A stretch of DNA of 64,000 bases from positions 1-64,000 of the forward strand of contig NZ_JAPQNS010000001.1 of NCBI RefSeq assembly GCF_028867935.1. The letters are read 5' to 3'. Positions 34,171-42,381 of the stretch are shown piece by piece. This DNA comes from Flavobacterium sp. SUN052 (lineage in GTDB: Bacteria > Bacteroidota > Bacteroidia > Flavobacteriales > Flavobacteriaceae). Both the position numbers and the translations under genes were made by a program. The notes below the pieces were generated by a model. The model had not been told where the DNA came from. It was given only the letters and a program-made list of their open reading frames with translations, and did not search any database. The stretch's first letter is position 1; the number at the start of each line of letters is the position of its first letter.

Positions 34171-35949
34171 TCACCTTTCGGACTTGCCCGCCGGTTTCCC
34201 CTTGGTCGTGACCGATGTCAGCGGCTCATAGAATTTCCAGGTGGGCTTATAGTCTTTGCTCAGTTTCTGGTTGGTCAGAATGGCGCGGATCATGTCGACT
34301 GGCATTGAGTTTTCCTGCATGATGGCGTCGTGAAACTGTTTGTAGGTCATTTTGCCACTGTCGACCAGTTCCTTTTTCAGGGCGTAAAATTGGAAACCAC
34401 CCGTCATGTACGCCAGCTGATACAGAGGCTCGTAACCGCCCACAAACGACCGGCGCACCTCCCCTTCGGCATTGGCGCGTTCGTGGCCAACCCGGTCAAC
34501 GAGGAAGTCGATGCACTGCTGGGGTGTCCATTTGCCGAGGTGATAATTGAGCGAAAAAATGATGCGGGCGCAGCGGTGCATCCGCCAGAACAACATGCCG
34601 ATGCGGTCTTCGGGTGTCTGCGGGAAGTTCATATCCCACAAAATCATTTCCCAGTAGAGCGACCATCCCTCGGTCCAGAACGGTGTGCGGAACCGGCGGT
34701 ACGTTTTGTAGCGGTTGTTCATGAACCCCTGCAAATGGTGCCCGGCAATGAGCTCGTGGTGAACCGTTGCCCGCGAAAAATGCGGATTGTTGCCCCGCAT
34801 ACTCATCAGCTTGTCTTCGTGCGCCATGCCCGGCGTCGGGTACGAAATCAGGATGGTTTCGCCACCCAGAAAAAACGGACTGACTTTTTGCCGTTCGGCC
34901 GACATCATGTTCATCCGCCAGGTTTCTTCAGCAATCGGCGGAATGGTGATCAGGTCTCGCTCTTTGATGAACGAAATCGACTCGTTGTAGAGCCGTAGAA
35001 TCAGTTCGGGTTGTTTGCCCACGGGCACCACGCTGTTTTTTACTTTCTCCTGCGCGGCTTTCCAGTTATCACCGAATCCCATGTCGCGGGAGGCTTTCAG
35101 AAGTTCGCGATCGCACCAGGCAAACTCACGGTTGGCAATCTCGATCAGTTCTTCGGGCGAGTACGCAATGAGTTCAAACTGAAGTTGCCGCACCAGTTCG
35201 TCGCGGCCCACGGCTGTACCGGCAATGCCGCTTTCGTCGACGGGGGGCGTGCCGGCTTTGGCTTTCTTACCAAAAAACGCGGCATACTCAGTGAGCTGAC
35301 CGTCCAGTTTCTTGTACGGTTCGGGTACCCACCACGTAAACAAGGGGTCATATTCATTGTAAAACTCAAACACGCTTTTCAGTGCCGATTTCAGGCCATT
35401 GGCGGTGTCCTCGGCCCGTTGTGCCAGCACCGGGTCTACTTTTTCCAGTTTCTGAACGGTTTTCAGGGCGTCGGCCACCTCACGGCTCAGTTTGGCAAAA
35501 TCGGCCGCAACAGTCTCTCCATTCAGTGCCGCGCCCCGACGGCGCACTTTTTCGAGGGCGTAGATCTGGTCGGCGAAGGGAAACCACGCCTGGGTTTTCG
35601 CCACTTCAGCAGCTTCGGTCTGAAATTCCCGCAGATCGACCTCTAGCGTACGCCGAAACAACAGGTAATCGACCTGACTATCGACGGGCATCCGGTCGAA
35701 ATTCAGCGCCTGCAATTTTAGTAGTGTCTCGGTGGTGTGCCGTTGCAGCCGTTCCCGACGCTCGGGCGAGTTGGCCACTACGTAGAACCGGTTCAGGCTT
35801 CCCCTGTCGGCGGCATACTGGGTCATTAGGTGATGCACCTCGCTGGTTTGGCGGTACAGATCGTTGAGGGGGGCGGGTTGCGCCTGAACGGTGAGCGCGC
35901 CAACAAGAAATAGAATGCAGGACGTCAGCAGTTTATAGACATTCGTCAT
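34171..35949 (-). CDS. DUF885 protein, probable zinc-dependent carboxypeptidase-like hydrolase, exported
   Basis: An N-terminal signal peptide (MTNVYKLLTSCILFLVG) precedes a long helical DUF885 protein of 592 residues. Its distinguishing zinc-peptidase-type motif is HHELIAGHHLQG (about residues 396-407), followed by RRFRTPFWTEGWSLYWE, matching the family's HE..GHH..Q and EGWA/S patterns. The fold is related to M32/M3 metallopeptidases. I use the start at 35949, since it gives a clean signal. A -7 box lies about 110 bases upstream. Confidence 0.85.
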   Translation of the reverse strand: MTNVYKLLTSCILFLVGALTVQAQPAPLNDLYRQTSEVHHLMTQYAADRGSLNRFYVVANSPERRERLQRHTTETLLKLQALNFDRMPVDSQVDYLLFRRTLEVDLREFQTEAAEVAKTQAWFPFADQIYALEKVRRRGAALNGETVAADFAKLSREVADALKTVQKLEKVDPVLAQRAEDTANGLKSALKSVFEFYNEYDPLFTWWVPEPYKKLDGQLTEYAAFFGKKAKAGTPPVDESGIAGTAVGRDELVRQLQFELIAYSPEELIEIANREFAWCDRELLKASRDMGFGDNWKAAQEKVKNSVVPVGKQPELILRLYNESISFIKERDLITIPPIAEETWRMNMMSAERQKVSPFFLGGETILISYPTPGMAHEDKLMSMRGNNPHFSRATVHHELIAGHHLQGFMNNRYKTYRRFRTPFWTEGWSLYWEMILWDMNFPQTPEDRIGMLFWRMHRCARIIFSLNYHLGKWTPQQCIDFLVDRVGHERANAEGEVRRSFVGGYEPLYQLAYMTGGFQFYALKKELVDSGKMTYKQFHDAIMQENSMPVDMIRAILTNQKLSKDYKPTWKFYEPLTSVTTKGKPAGKSER

Positions 35950-36059
35950 AGTCGTACAAGAGTTTTCAACGGCTTTAAAAATACTCCAAAATCCGGTTAA
36001 TACTCCCGCCACGCGCCTAATAAATCAATTGAAACTATTTTTCCATTTCGGTTGCAAAA

Positions 36060-36067
36060 CAAAAGTA
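36060..36067 (-). promoter_or_regulatory. Putative -7 promoter box for the DUF885 gene
   Basis: On the minus strand the sequence is TACTTTTG, a perfect TAnnTTTG. It is about 110 bases before the DUF885 start. No clear TTTG lies at the -33 spacing, so the call is tentative. Confidence 0.4.
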
Positions 36068-36545
36068 ACTGTGTATGATTGTGGGATAATTTGTTGAGGG
36101 AGAGGTTTACTTGGAAATCGGATAGCGTAGTACGCTCAATTATTTTTCGTTGACTATCAGTCAATTGTGGTTTAGTTATATTGCGTATAATAACCAGTTG
36201 GGTGGTAAATTAATGTATTTAGTATACTTAAGCCCAGCGATTCTTGTACGGCTTTGCCCTTCCGCGTTAACAGGCAGGTGTCTTACAGTTGAGTTGACTC
36301 CGTTGCTAGGTTGCTTTGAAGTGGTTTTGTGCGGGTTCGCTACGGCTTACAAGGGAGTTCCGTCGGATACTTTCCGGTTGAGAGTTAGGGGGTTTAAGGG
36401 GGCCGATGTCTGTATTACAACTATTTATGTTACACGATCTAGCTGTTACTTTTCATTACGAAGCCTTGCCCGACACTCGACCGCCTTTAGTGAAGTCATA
36501 TCTTGGTGGCAATGGACGCATACTTACATTTTTATAATGCTCTGG
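36068..36545. other. Non-coding left part of the accessory region
   Basis: These 478 bases contain a continuous open frame (in frame with the next gene) that codes for an atypical, cysteine- and leucine-rich sequence with no protein-like character, so I regard it as non-coding. A GTTGGGTGG box occurs at 36197-36205. The same box recurs at 37321 and 38021. No promoter of known type was recognised. Confidence 0.4.
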
Positions 36546-37088
36546 ATGAACACCGACACCGATTTCATGAATCCCAACATCTACTACTGGCGTGGAATTG
36601 ACAGGTTTGTGTTTCCTGAATATATTCATTACATGGAAAGACAGAATCTTGTTGCGGATCCGCAAAAGGGCGGACTTGTGCTTGGCCCATCTCACGATGA
36701 TGGCGGGATTCAAATTTTTTGCAAACATGGCGATGAGTATAAATGGATTGGCGAAATGGAGGGGTACGAGTATTTAGTATCTACCTATTCAACTCATAAA
36801 TACCACGAAAAAATAAAAGCCGTTAACGATTCTCAATTGGGTTATCATCCTTTCTTTGAGCCCTATGAAGTCCCGTCTCGAATAGCAACAATTGATTGCA
36901 ATCCTATTAAGATTGGAGGAGAAAGCGTGACGAAGTGGATTGATTTTTCTGGCTTGGATTTATGGATTGTCAATAAGATTGTAACACAAAAACATCTTCA
37001 CTGGCTAAATGAAATTAACCAAGAAAAGCAAGACTATGACGCTAGCGCTTGGAGCAAGATAAAGTCTTGGCTATCATTCAAGTGGTAA
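36546..37088 (+). CDS. Hypothetical protein of the accessory region
   Basis: From the ATG at 36546 the protein has 180 residues, is soluble, aromatic-rich and slightly acidic (IYYWRGIDRFVFPEYIHYM, HDDGGIQIFCKHG). Alternative starts are at 36537 and 36567. I do not recognise the family. The lower GC content, isolation and short size resemble cargo or immunity-type genes. The GTTGGGTGG-flanked hairpin lies downstream at 37263-37329. Confidence 0.5.
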   Translation: MNTDTDFMNPNIYYWRGIDRFVFPEYIHYMERQNLVADPQKGGLVLGPSHDDGGIQIFCKHGDEYKWIGEMEGYEYLVSTYSTHKYHEKIKAVNDSQLGYHPFFEPYEVPSRIATIDCNPIKIGGESVTKWIDFSGLDLWIVNKIVTQKHLHWLNEINQEKQDYDASAWSKIKSWLSFKW

Positions 37089-37526
37089 CAGGTTTCGTGT
37101 CGGTTTCTCCGAACACGTAAGCAAATAGTGCATTGTAAATGGCTAGGTCGCGTTCGATTTCTGCCGGTGTCATGGGTTCCATAATTGATTAAAAGTTAAA
37201 GTGTAATTGCGCGGTATGAGAAGGTGTACAACAGTGTCGTTGGCGCTGTTGCCGTTTAGAGGCCACCCAACTACCTGAGGGTGTTTGTTCCGCTAACGCT
37301 ACCCAACAGCCCTCAGGGTCGTTGGGTGGAGGTAGATCAAGTAGCTTACGCGTGTTCCGTCACTCTAGTGACAGGCTGCATGTCCCGGAGCCATCGGGCG
37401 GTCCGTCAGGGTAGTTGCGGTCGACATGACGCATGCTCTCGCAAGTCAAGCGGTGGTATTTGTGGGCGGGCCTCGGCTTACACAGGGTATGCCCCCGAAA
37501 AGCAATTAGCCTAAAATGTAAATTAA
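37089..37526. other. Intergenic stretch with a hairpin repeat
   Basis: These 438 bases hold no convincing gene. They contain the nested inverted repeat at 37263-37329 and a GC-rich segment at 37330-37500 that differs from the AT-rich genes on both sides. The start region of the next gene (37500-37526) is AT-rich. Confidence 0.4.
37263..37329. repeat. Nested inverted repeat resembling an integron attC-like hairpin
   Basis: Outer arms CCACCCAAC (37263-37271) and GTTGGGTGG (37321-37329) are complementary. Inner arms CCTGAGGG (37274-37281) and CCCTCAGG (37310-37317) are also complementary; they are separated from the outer arms by 2 and 3 unpaired bases, with a 28-base central loop. The outer arms contain RYYYAAC (ACCCAAC) and GTTRRRY (GTTGGGT), the R-box consensus of attC sites. 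The spacers are shorter than in classical attC sites, so the identification is tentative. Confidence 0.45.
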
Positions 37527-37922
37527 ATGTCAGAGTTAAATTTGAATATTGAAACCCTATTATTTGACCTATCCAAGCGTGTTTTCAGCGGTGATAAGAT
37601 TGAAGATATCCTCAACAATCCGACAGAATACCCAACAGAGACAATTGAAAGATTGTCCATTGAAACTGCTTTAAGGTACTGGAATGGAGCAATTGATTAT
37701 GAAGCCGGCGATTGTATCATGAATAATCTTTACATCTTTTGGGTAACAAGCGAGTATTATCTAAAAGGTATTGATTTCTCAAGTACTGCATGGGATTGTT
37801 ATAACGCGTTTGATTCTGGTGAATATTACCGAAATGAAGAAGAACGAAACACTGACCCAGCAGAAAAATATACAAGACCACTAATCGAAGTGTTTTTGAG
37901 AAAAAGGAACTTGATAGCGTGA
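37527..37922 (+). CDS. Small hypothetical acidic protein of the accessory region
   Basis: The 131-residue acidic, helical protein starts MSELNLNIETLLF, with a conserved-looking centre ETALRYWNGAIDYE followed by GDCIMNNLYIFW. The aromatic-rich acidic character resembles immunity proteins of polymorphic toxins, but I cannot name a family. It is bracketed by GTTGGGTGG boxes at 37321 and 38021. The codon usage and lower GC differ from flanking core genes. Confidence 0.5.
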   Translation: MSELNLNIETLLFDLSKRVFSGDKIEDILNNPTEYPTETIERLSIETALRYWNGAIDYEAGDCIMNNLYIFWVTSEYYLKGIDFSSTAWDCYNAFDSGEYYRNEEERNTDPAEKYTRPLIEVFLRKRNLIA

Positions 37923-38096
37923 ACCGAATTCTGGTTTCAACCCAATAAGACGATAGGTATAAAGGCGTAAATGTCTGTCGGTCAAGACGTTTTCGCGGCA
38001 CACCATCAACCCATCATGGCGTTGGGTGGGTCAGCGTAGCAAGCGCTTCGGTATCATCACAAGAACTGTTCATAACGCCGAAGCAGATTGACTTAA

Positions 38097-38291
38097 TTAG
38101 AGGTAAGGCTGGTTCTTTACCAGTCTGAGGTCCTTTAGTTCGGGCACGTCTTTAACGCAATCGGCCGGGATGACACCCCGTGCAATCCAGTTTGTTACCA
38201 CCTGCGTAGTGAGGCCGTGCTGTTCGGCGCAGCATTTGATTGTCATCCACTCCGCCATATCCAGCACACCATCAGGGAGCTTCAAACCCAA
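38097..38291 (-). CDS. Small helix-turn-helix DNA-binding protein
   Basis: The protein is 64 residues. The segment EWMTIKCCAEQHGLTTQVV, then NWIARGVIP, fits a short MerR/excisionase-type winged helix, where an aromatic residue follows the recognition helix. It ends PELKDLRLVKNQPYL, a pattern seen in small Bacteroidota HTH proteins. Such proteins usually sit next to mobile elements or plasmid genes. An 18-bp palindrome 34 bases upstream of the start could be its operator. Confidence 0.6.
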   Translation of the reverse strand: MGLKLPDGVLDMAEWMTIKCCAEQHGLTTQVVTNWIARGVIPADCVKDVPELKDLRLVKNQPYL

Positions 38292-38324
38292 AGATTGGAT
38301 ATAGTTGATGCTGTCGTTAGGTTT

Positions 38325-38342
38325 ACCTGGCTATAGCCAGGT
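38325..38342. repeat. 18-bp perfect palindrome upstream of the HTH gene
   Basis: ACCTGGCTATAGCCAGGT reads the same on both strands without a spacer. It lies 34 bases before the HTH start, in the leader or promoter of that gene, so it may be an operator or a hairpin in the mRNA. Confidence 0.55.
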
Positions 38343-38457
38343 TGTGTATCTGATTTTGCTCTCTAGTACTCAATCAAGGCGCGAGTTGCCCAGTTCTAAA
38401 TGTAGGCTGCTTGGGTGTATTACGCCCGATAAGGGAAAGTGGAAGTCATAAAAGCGT

Positions 38458-38465
38458 TAACTTTG
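38458..38465 (+). promoter_or_regulatory. Putative -7 promoter box for the 61-residue gene
   Basis: TAACTTTG matches TAnnTTTG exactly and lies 26 bases before the ATG at 38492. There is no clear -33 element. The box lends modest support to the short gene being real. Confidence 0.35.
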
Positions 38466-38491
38466 TTTAGCACATCGAAGCACTGTAAATA

Positions 38492-38677
38492 ATGGCTACG
38501 AAGACAAAAAAGACGATACCTACGCCATTGGTAATACGAGGGCGTAATGCAGCAGGTAAAATTATCGAGGGGGCTATTTCTGCGGGTGAGCGTTCAACAG
38601 AAGATCCCGGCTTGGCTATTCAGAGAATAGTAGCCAAACATAAAGACATTACGCCCACGCCTGTTCTGCCTGCATGA
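38492..38677 (+). CDS. Short hypothetical protein
   Basis: The frame encodes 61 residues, Lys/Thr/Pro-rich at the N-terminus (KTKKTIPTPLVIRG) and at the end (KDITPTPVLPA). I do not recognise it. A TAnnTTTG box lies 26 bases upstream. It could be a real small basic protein or chance. Confidence 0.4.
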   Translation: MATKTKKTIPTPLVIRGRNAAGKIIEGAISAGERSTEDPGLAIQRIVAKHKDITPTPVLPA

Positions 38678-38759
38678 ATACGCCCGCACCAAGTTCGTTC
38701 GTACTGGTTGATACGGGTTCCCCATCAGAGGGCATTTGGTTTATTTAGAACGTAAGTTC

Positions 38760-39329
38760 ATGAATCCCAAGTCTGACAATCTTATCATTTTTGATTTGGA
38801 TGAAACCCTTATTCATGCCACGGAGCATGAATTGGACAGGCCGTGCAGCTTTACGTTTGACAAGTATTTTGTTTACGAACGACCTCATGTACGGAAATTC
38901 CTGACTGATATAGCTGCGTGCTTTACCATTGGCCTTTGGAGCTCTGCCGACGATGAATACGTGTCGGAAATTGTAAAACGAATTTCGCCTAATGGGGTTG
39001 ATTTTGCAGTTATCTGGGGTAGGAGTCGTTGTAGTTTGAAAAGGGATTTAGAATCAGGTACTTATTGTTTTGAGAAGCGGCTTAAAAAACTGAAGAAACG
39101 AGGTTTCCGGCTTGAGCAAATCCTTATCGTAGACGACTCTCCGGAAAAATCAAGAACGAACTACGGAAATGCAATCCGCATACAGGAATTCGTCGGTGAC
39201 CCAAATGATAATGAACTAGAATTCCTTTATCGGTACTTATTGACGTTTAAAACGATTGAAAACGTCCGAACAAATGAGAAGCGCGGCTGGCGTAACTCAA
39301 CATATAACTCTGGCAGTTCAGGTTTGTAA
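38760..39329 (+). CDS. NIF/FCP-type HAD phosphatase-like protein
   Basis: The protein has 189 residues with the HAD motif I FDLDETLIHATEH (nucleophile D and acid D in DLDET), YFVYERPHVRKFL, TIGLWSSADDEYV (motif II, S/T), and a motif III/IV region KKLKKRGFRLEQILIVDDSPEK. The arrangement is that of NLI-interacting factor-like (FCP1/SCP) phosphatases, which in eukaryotes dephosphorylate the polymerase C-terminal domain; bacterial copies are scattered and of unknown target. The ATG at 38760 gives the best N-terminus; an upstream start at 38736 is possible. The downstream tail is polar. Confidence 0.75.
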   Translation: MNPKSDNLIIFDLDETLIHATEHELDRPCSFTFDKYFVYERPHVRKFLTDIAACFTIGLWSSADDEYVSEIVKRISPNGVDFAVIWGRSRCSLKRDLESGTYCFEKRLKKLKKRGFRLEQILIVDDSPEKSRTNYGNAIRIQEFVGDPNDNELEFLYRYLLTFKTIENVRTNEKRGWRNSTYNSGSSGL

Positions 39330-39412
39330 TTTAGGTCCATAACATGGAAGCCCCGACTAGGTGAGCGTTGTATACCTCTGAGTCACCTATCGAACGAATT
39401 GAATCATACATA

Positions 39413-39924
39413 ATGACAACTCAAGAACTGGCAATACAGGAGAAGCAATTGTATGCGATAGTAATTGAGTTATATCGTCAACCACAAACGCCGGACACAC
39501 AAGACAGCTTAAAGCAGGATTTGCTGGATACAGAAAGGTGCATCAGGCTTACGCCGATCTGGCTGTCTCGGATATTGAAGCTTTGAAAAGAGCGCTGTTT
39601 ATTCAATGGTATTCGATGACAGAACCGCCTTTTTTAACTGGTATTGATGATGTTGACCAGCTTGCTGGTGAGCAAATCATTAGGTTACTGAAGGATCAAG
39701 TTGATGCCGAAATCGTAGATGTTGAACTTATCTGGATGTTGAAGCACTACCTCACCTGGTCGTTCGCTTTTGAATTGTATCCTTCTTTTAAAGAAATAGA
39801 CCAGAGACTGATAAATTTGGACGGTAACAGTTTGCCTGAAACTATCGATCGTCAAGCTATGAAGCAACGCGGACAGATGGGAATCTACTGGAACTCGCTA
39901 AATGTATTCCGCGATCATACTTAA
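39413..39924 (+). pseudogene. Frameshifted gene of unknown function
   Basis: The first part (ATG 39413) reads MTTQELAIQEKQLYAI and breaks off after a short nonsense tail at 39586. The second part runs in the -1 frame from about 39538 to 39924 (HQAYADLAVSDIEALKRALF, QWYSMTEPPFLTGI). Joining them at 39533-39540 gives a protein of about 170 residues with even composition and continuous helical pattern (LLDTER-V-HQAYADL). Either there is a real one-base deletion, so the gene is inactive, or it is a sequencing error. No standard slippery heptamer is present. Confidence 0.55.
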
Positions 39925-39975
39925 TCTTGTTGGGCAAGCTGCTGACTGAAGCAAAAAGCTACCTACGGTCATATC

Positions 39976-40194
39976 ATGAACAAGAAGCGATACGATCTAC
40001 TTGGAAACCGGCTTATTGCTGTTTCGATGATCCTGACTTTTGCCTTCGCTCTCAATTGGCAAGCGCTTCTCCATTTCGTCGGTCAGCAAGTGCCTTCGTT
40101 ACTTGGGTACTACTGGGTTGTTTATCTGATATTGCTCAGCCTGTGGTTTTTAGGTCTTTATTATTCAATCAAAGCTCAGGTAGCTAAATCGTAA
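39976..40194 (+). CDS. Small two-helix membrane protein
   Basis: The 72-residue protein has two hydrophobic helices (about 12-33 and 42-65), a basic N-terminus (MNKKRYDLLGNR) and a short basic tail. I do not recognise it. It is about 50 bases downstream of the frameshifted gene and converges with the receiver-domain gene. Confidence 0.45.
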   Translation: MNKKRYDLLGNRLIAVSMILTFAFALNWQALLHFVGQQVPSLLGYYWVVYLILLSLWFLGLYYSIKAQVAKS

Positions 40195-40222
40195 ATGCAA
40201 AGTGTTGCAGTTCCTCAATCCT

Positions 40223-40642
40223 TTAAAAGCGTTTAGGATGATGGCACTCTTTCCAGTACGCAATGATGGAGCCTAGCTGCGTTTTCCAATCAGCAAACGT
40301 GTCCTTTTTCTCGAACAGACCTTGAATCGTTAATTCGTAGGCTTCTTCCACCAGGAAATCTTCTACCGGATTCGTCATAAAAATAAACGGGATGCACTTT
40401 CGGCGTAGCTTGGGGTCTTTATCAATTTGTTGCCGAAGCTCAAGGCCGCTCATGCCCGGCATACTGATTTCAGAAATAATCAAAAACGGGACCTCTTTAT
40501 CCGTCATCAGGTAGTCTAAAGCGGTTTGGCCGTTGGAGAAAACCAGAATGGGGTGGGGGAGGGCTAGTTCTGAAATGGCTTTTTTAAACAGGGTATGGTC
40601 GTCTTCATCAGCATCAATAAAAATGATGGGGTGCTCATCCAT
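40223..40642 (-). CDS. Stand-alone receiver domain with Glu at the phosphoacceptor site
   Basis: The 139-residue protein is a lone CheY-like receiver domain with no output domain. The acidic pocket (IFIDADEDD), the Thr of motif 4 (T90 in FIFMTNP) and the Lys region (FEKKD) are present. At the phosphoacceptor position the expected Asp before the MPGMSG loop is E58 (LIISEISMPGMSG). Glu cannot be phosphorylated in the normal way and often mimics the phosphorylated form, so the domain may be constitutively 'on' or act as a scaffold. The nearest histidine kinase, at 41155, is divergent. Confidence 0.8.
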   Translation of the reverse strand: MDEHPIIFIDADEDDHTLFKKAISELALPHPILVFSNGQTALDYLMTDKEVPFLIISEISMPGMSGLELRQQIDKDPKLRRKCIPFIFMTNPVEDFLVEEAYELTIQGLFEKKDTFADWKTQLGSIIAYWKECHHPKRF

Positions 40643-41154
40643 TGTAGCAATTGCTTTATAAGTAATGGTAAATTAAAAGCCCGGTTCAATACCGGGCCTT
40701 ACCTGCTTGTGTTTTCTTAACGTTGAGTAAACTGGTATTCGATCTATGATAGAGCTGCTCTAGTAGCAGCGAACAACTGAGATTAAAAACCCCTCCAAAT
40801 TTTGCTTAACTTAAACTGTGCCAACTTGTTATTGGTGTCATAAAATGCTTATAGCCAATTGTTTATGTTAATTGAGGGTGGGCTGAAACCAGGGTAGTTT
40901 CGAGACTTTTTTGCCCTATTGTGGGGTCAAATACCCACACTCACGAATAGGTGACTGAGTAAGTGTAGAGTTTCATTAACTTAATCACAATGTCTTGGAA
41001 CTTAGTGTATAAATTAGCGCGAAATAGTGTACTTATTCATTTGGTCATTTTGGTGAATAGGTTCAACTGTCTTTTTACTTATTATTTATATCCAGGAAAA
41101 AACCCTCAGGGTTAGTTCTGGTTAGGTACCTACTAATCTTTGCCCTTCTTCTTT
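40643..41154. other. Divergent intergenic region with two hairpins
   Basis: These 512 bases lie between the receiver and kinase genes. A hairpin with stem GCCCGGT/ACCGGGC at 40679-40697 lies about 37 bases upstream of the receiver start on its side, and a weaker hairpin (TGTGGG/CCCACA) lies at 40920-40939. The region is AT-rich with no credible coding frame. No clear promoter was assigned. Confidence 0.4.
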
Positions 41155-42381
41155 ATGACAGATGATTCTGATGCATTAGATAATGAAGCTCTTTTTCGTT
41201 CAATTGTAATGGAATCGCCCATTCCAATTGCCCTGCTAGTCGGTCGGGAGTTGATTATCACGGTAGCCAATGCACCTCAGCTAACCGTTTGGGGTAAAGG
41301 GGATCAGGTCATAGGAATGCCGTTAGCGAAAGCCATTCCGGAAATGGAAGGACAGCCATTTCTGGCCATTCTGGATGATGTTTTTACCACGGGCATCACC
41401 TTTGCCACCAACAATACTCCCGCCAACATGGTGGTGGATGGAATCACGAAAACGGTTTATTTTGATTTCTCTTTCAAAGCCGTCCGGAATCGGAAGGGCA
41501 ATGTATATGGGATCATCGCAACTGGGATCGAAATAACGCAGCAAATAATCGACCGGCAGGCTCTCCAGCTCAGCGAAGAACGATTTCGTCTCCTGTCGAC
41601 GGAACTGGACCAGCAAGTAAAGGAGCGGACTCAACAATTGAAGGACTCCGTTCAAGATCTACGACGATCGAACACTAATCTTCAGCAGTTTGCTTACATT
41701 GCTTCTCACGATTTACAGGAGCCTCTTCGCAAAGTGCAGCAATTCGGTCATCTGCTCAAGAATCGCTACAGTGCAGAGCTGGGTGAGGGAGTAGATTACA
41801 TTGAGCGTATGCAATCGGCAGCCAGTCGGATGTCCACGCTGATTCAGGACTTGCTGACCTATTCCAGAATTTCAACCCAGCGGGATACCAGCAAAGAGGT
41901 CTCACTAGCCACCATTATTAAGCGAGTGGTATTAAATCTGGATGTTGCCATTCAGGAGTCGAGCGCTGTGGTAGACGTTAGCGACTTACCCATGGTAGAA
42001 GGGGACCCCACGCAGTTAGAGCAATTGTTTCAGAACCTGTTGAGCAATGCGCTGAAGTTTCATCAGTCAGGCATGGTTCCTCATGTTCAGATCAAGTCCA
42101 GTCGGGTAGTATCCACGCAGATACCCGAAGGTCTAAAGCCTCATCGATTGGCCAACGCGTATCATCATATTGAGGTAGTTGACAACGGGATTGGCTTCGA
42201 GGAAACCTATCTTGATCGTATATTCACTGTTTTTCAGCGCCTACATGGCAAAAGCGCGTACCCCGGAACAGGCATTGGCCTGGCCATCTGTGAGAAAGTG
42301 GTGACCAACCATGGGGGAGTAATTACGGCTACGAGCCAACTGGGCCAAGGCTCAACCTTTAGTGTATATCTGCCTGCCTAA
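41155..42381 (+). CDS. PAS-domain sensor histidine kinase
   Basis: An N-terminal PAS-like domain (about 10-130) is followed by a coiled coil (130-180), the HisKA domain with phosphoacceptor H185 in IASHDLQEPLRKVQQF, and a HATPase domain with N-box (LFQNLLSNALKFH), G1 (VVDNGIGFEE) and G2 (GTGIGLAICEKVV). There is no transmembrane segment, so it is soluble, of the phytochrome-like/PAS kinase type. The start at 41155 (MTDDSDAL) fits; the frame opens slightly upstream. It converges with the DUF421 gene, overlapping by 4 bases. Its partner regulator is not evident; the divergent receiver domain has Glu at the acceptor site. Confidence 0.88.
   Translation: MTDDSDALDNEALFRSIVMESPIPIALLVGRELIITVANAPQLTVWGKGDQVIGMPLAKAIPEMEGQPFLAILDDVFTTGITFATNNTPANMVVDGITKTVYFDFSFKAVRNRKGNVYGIIATGIEITQQIIDRQALQLSEERFRLLSTELDQQVKERTQQLKDSVQDLRRSNTNLQQFAYIASHDLQEPLRKVQQFGHLLKNRYSAELGEGVDYIERMQSAASRMSTLIQDLLTYSRISTQRDTSKEVSLATIIKRVVLNLDVAIQESSAVVDVSDLPMVEGDPTQLEQLFQNLLSNALKFHQSGMVPHVQIKSSRVVSTQIPEGLKPHRLANAYHHIEVVDNGIGFEETYLDRIFTVFQRLHGKSAYPGTGIGLAICEKVVTNHGGVITATSQLGQGSTFSVYLPA

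Noticed and set aside
36150..36536. N-terminal extension of the hypothetical protein at 36546
   Set aside because: The residues encoded are atypical (Cys/Leu-rich, no conservation-like pattern) and span a repeat box; a start at 36546 is more economical.
37263..37329. Firm identification as an integron attC site
   Set aside because: The R-box sequences match, but spacers between boxes are 2-3 bases instead of about 5-6, and no integrase is seen; kept only as a tentative hairpin.
37717..38001. Minus-strand frame of 94 codons across 37717-38001
   Set aside because: It is antisense to the gene at 37527, and its sequence is Arg/Leu-rich without structure.
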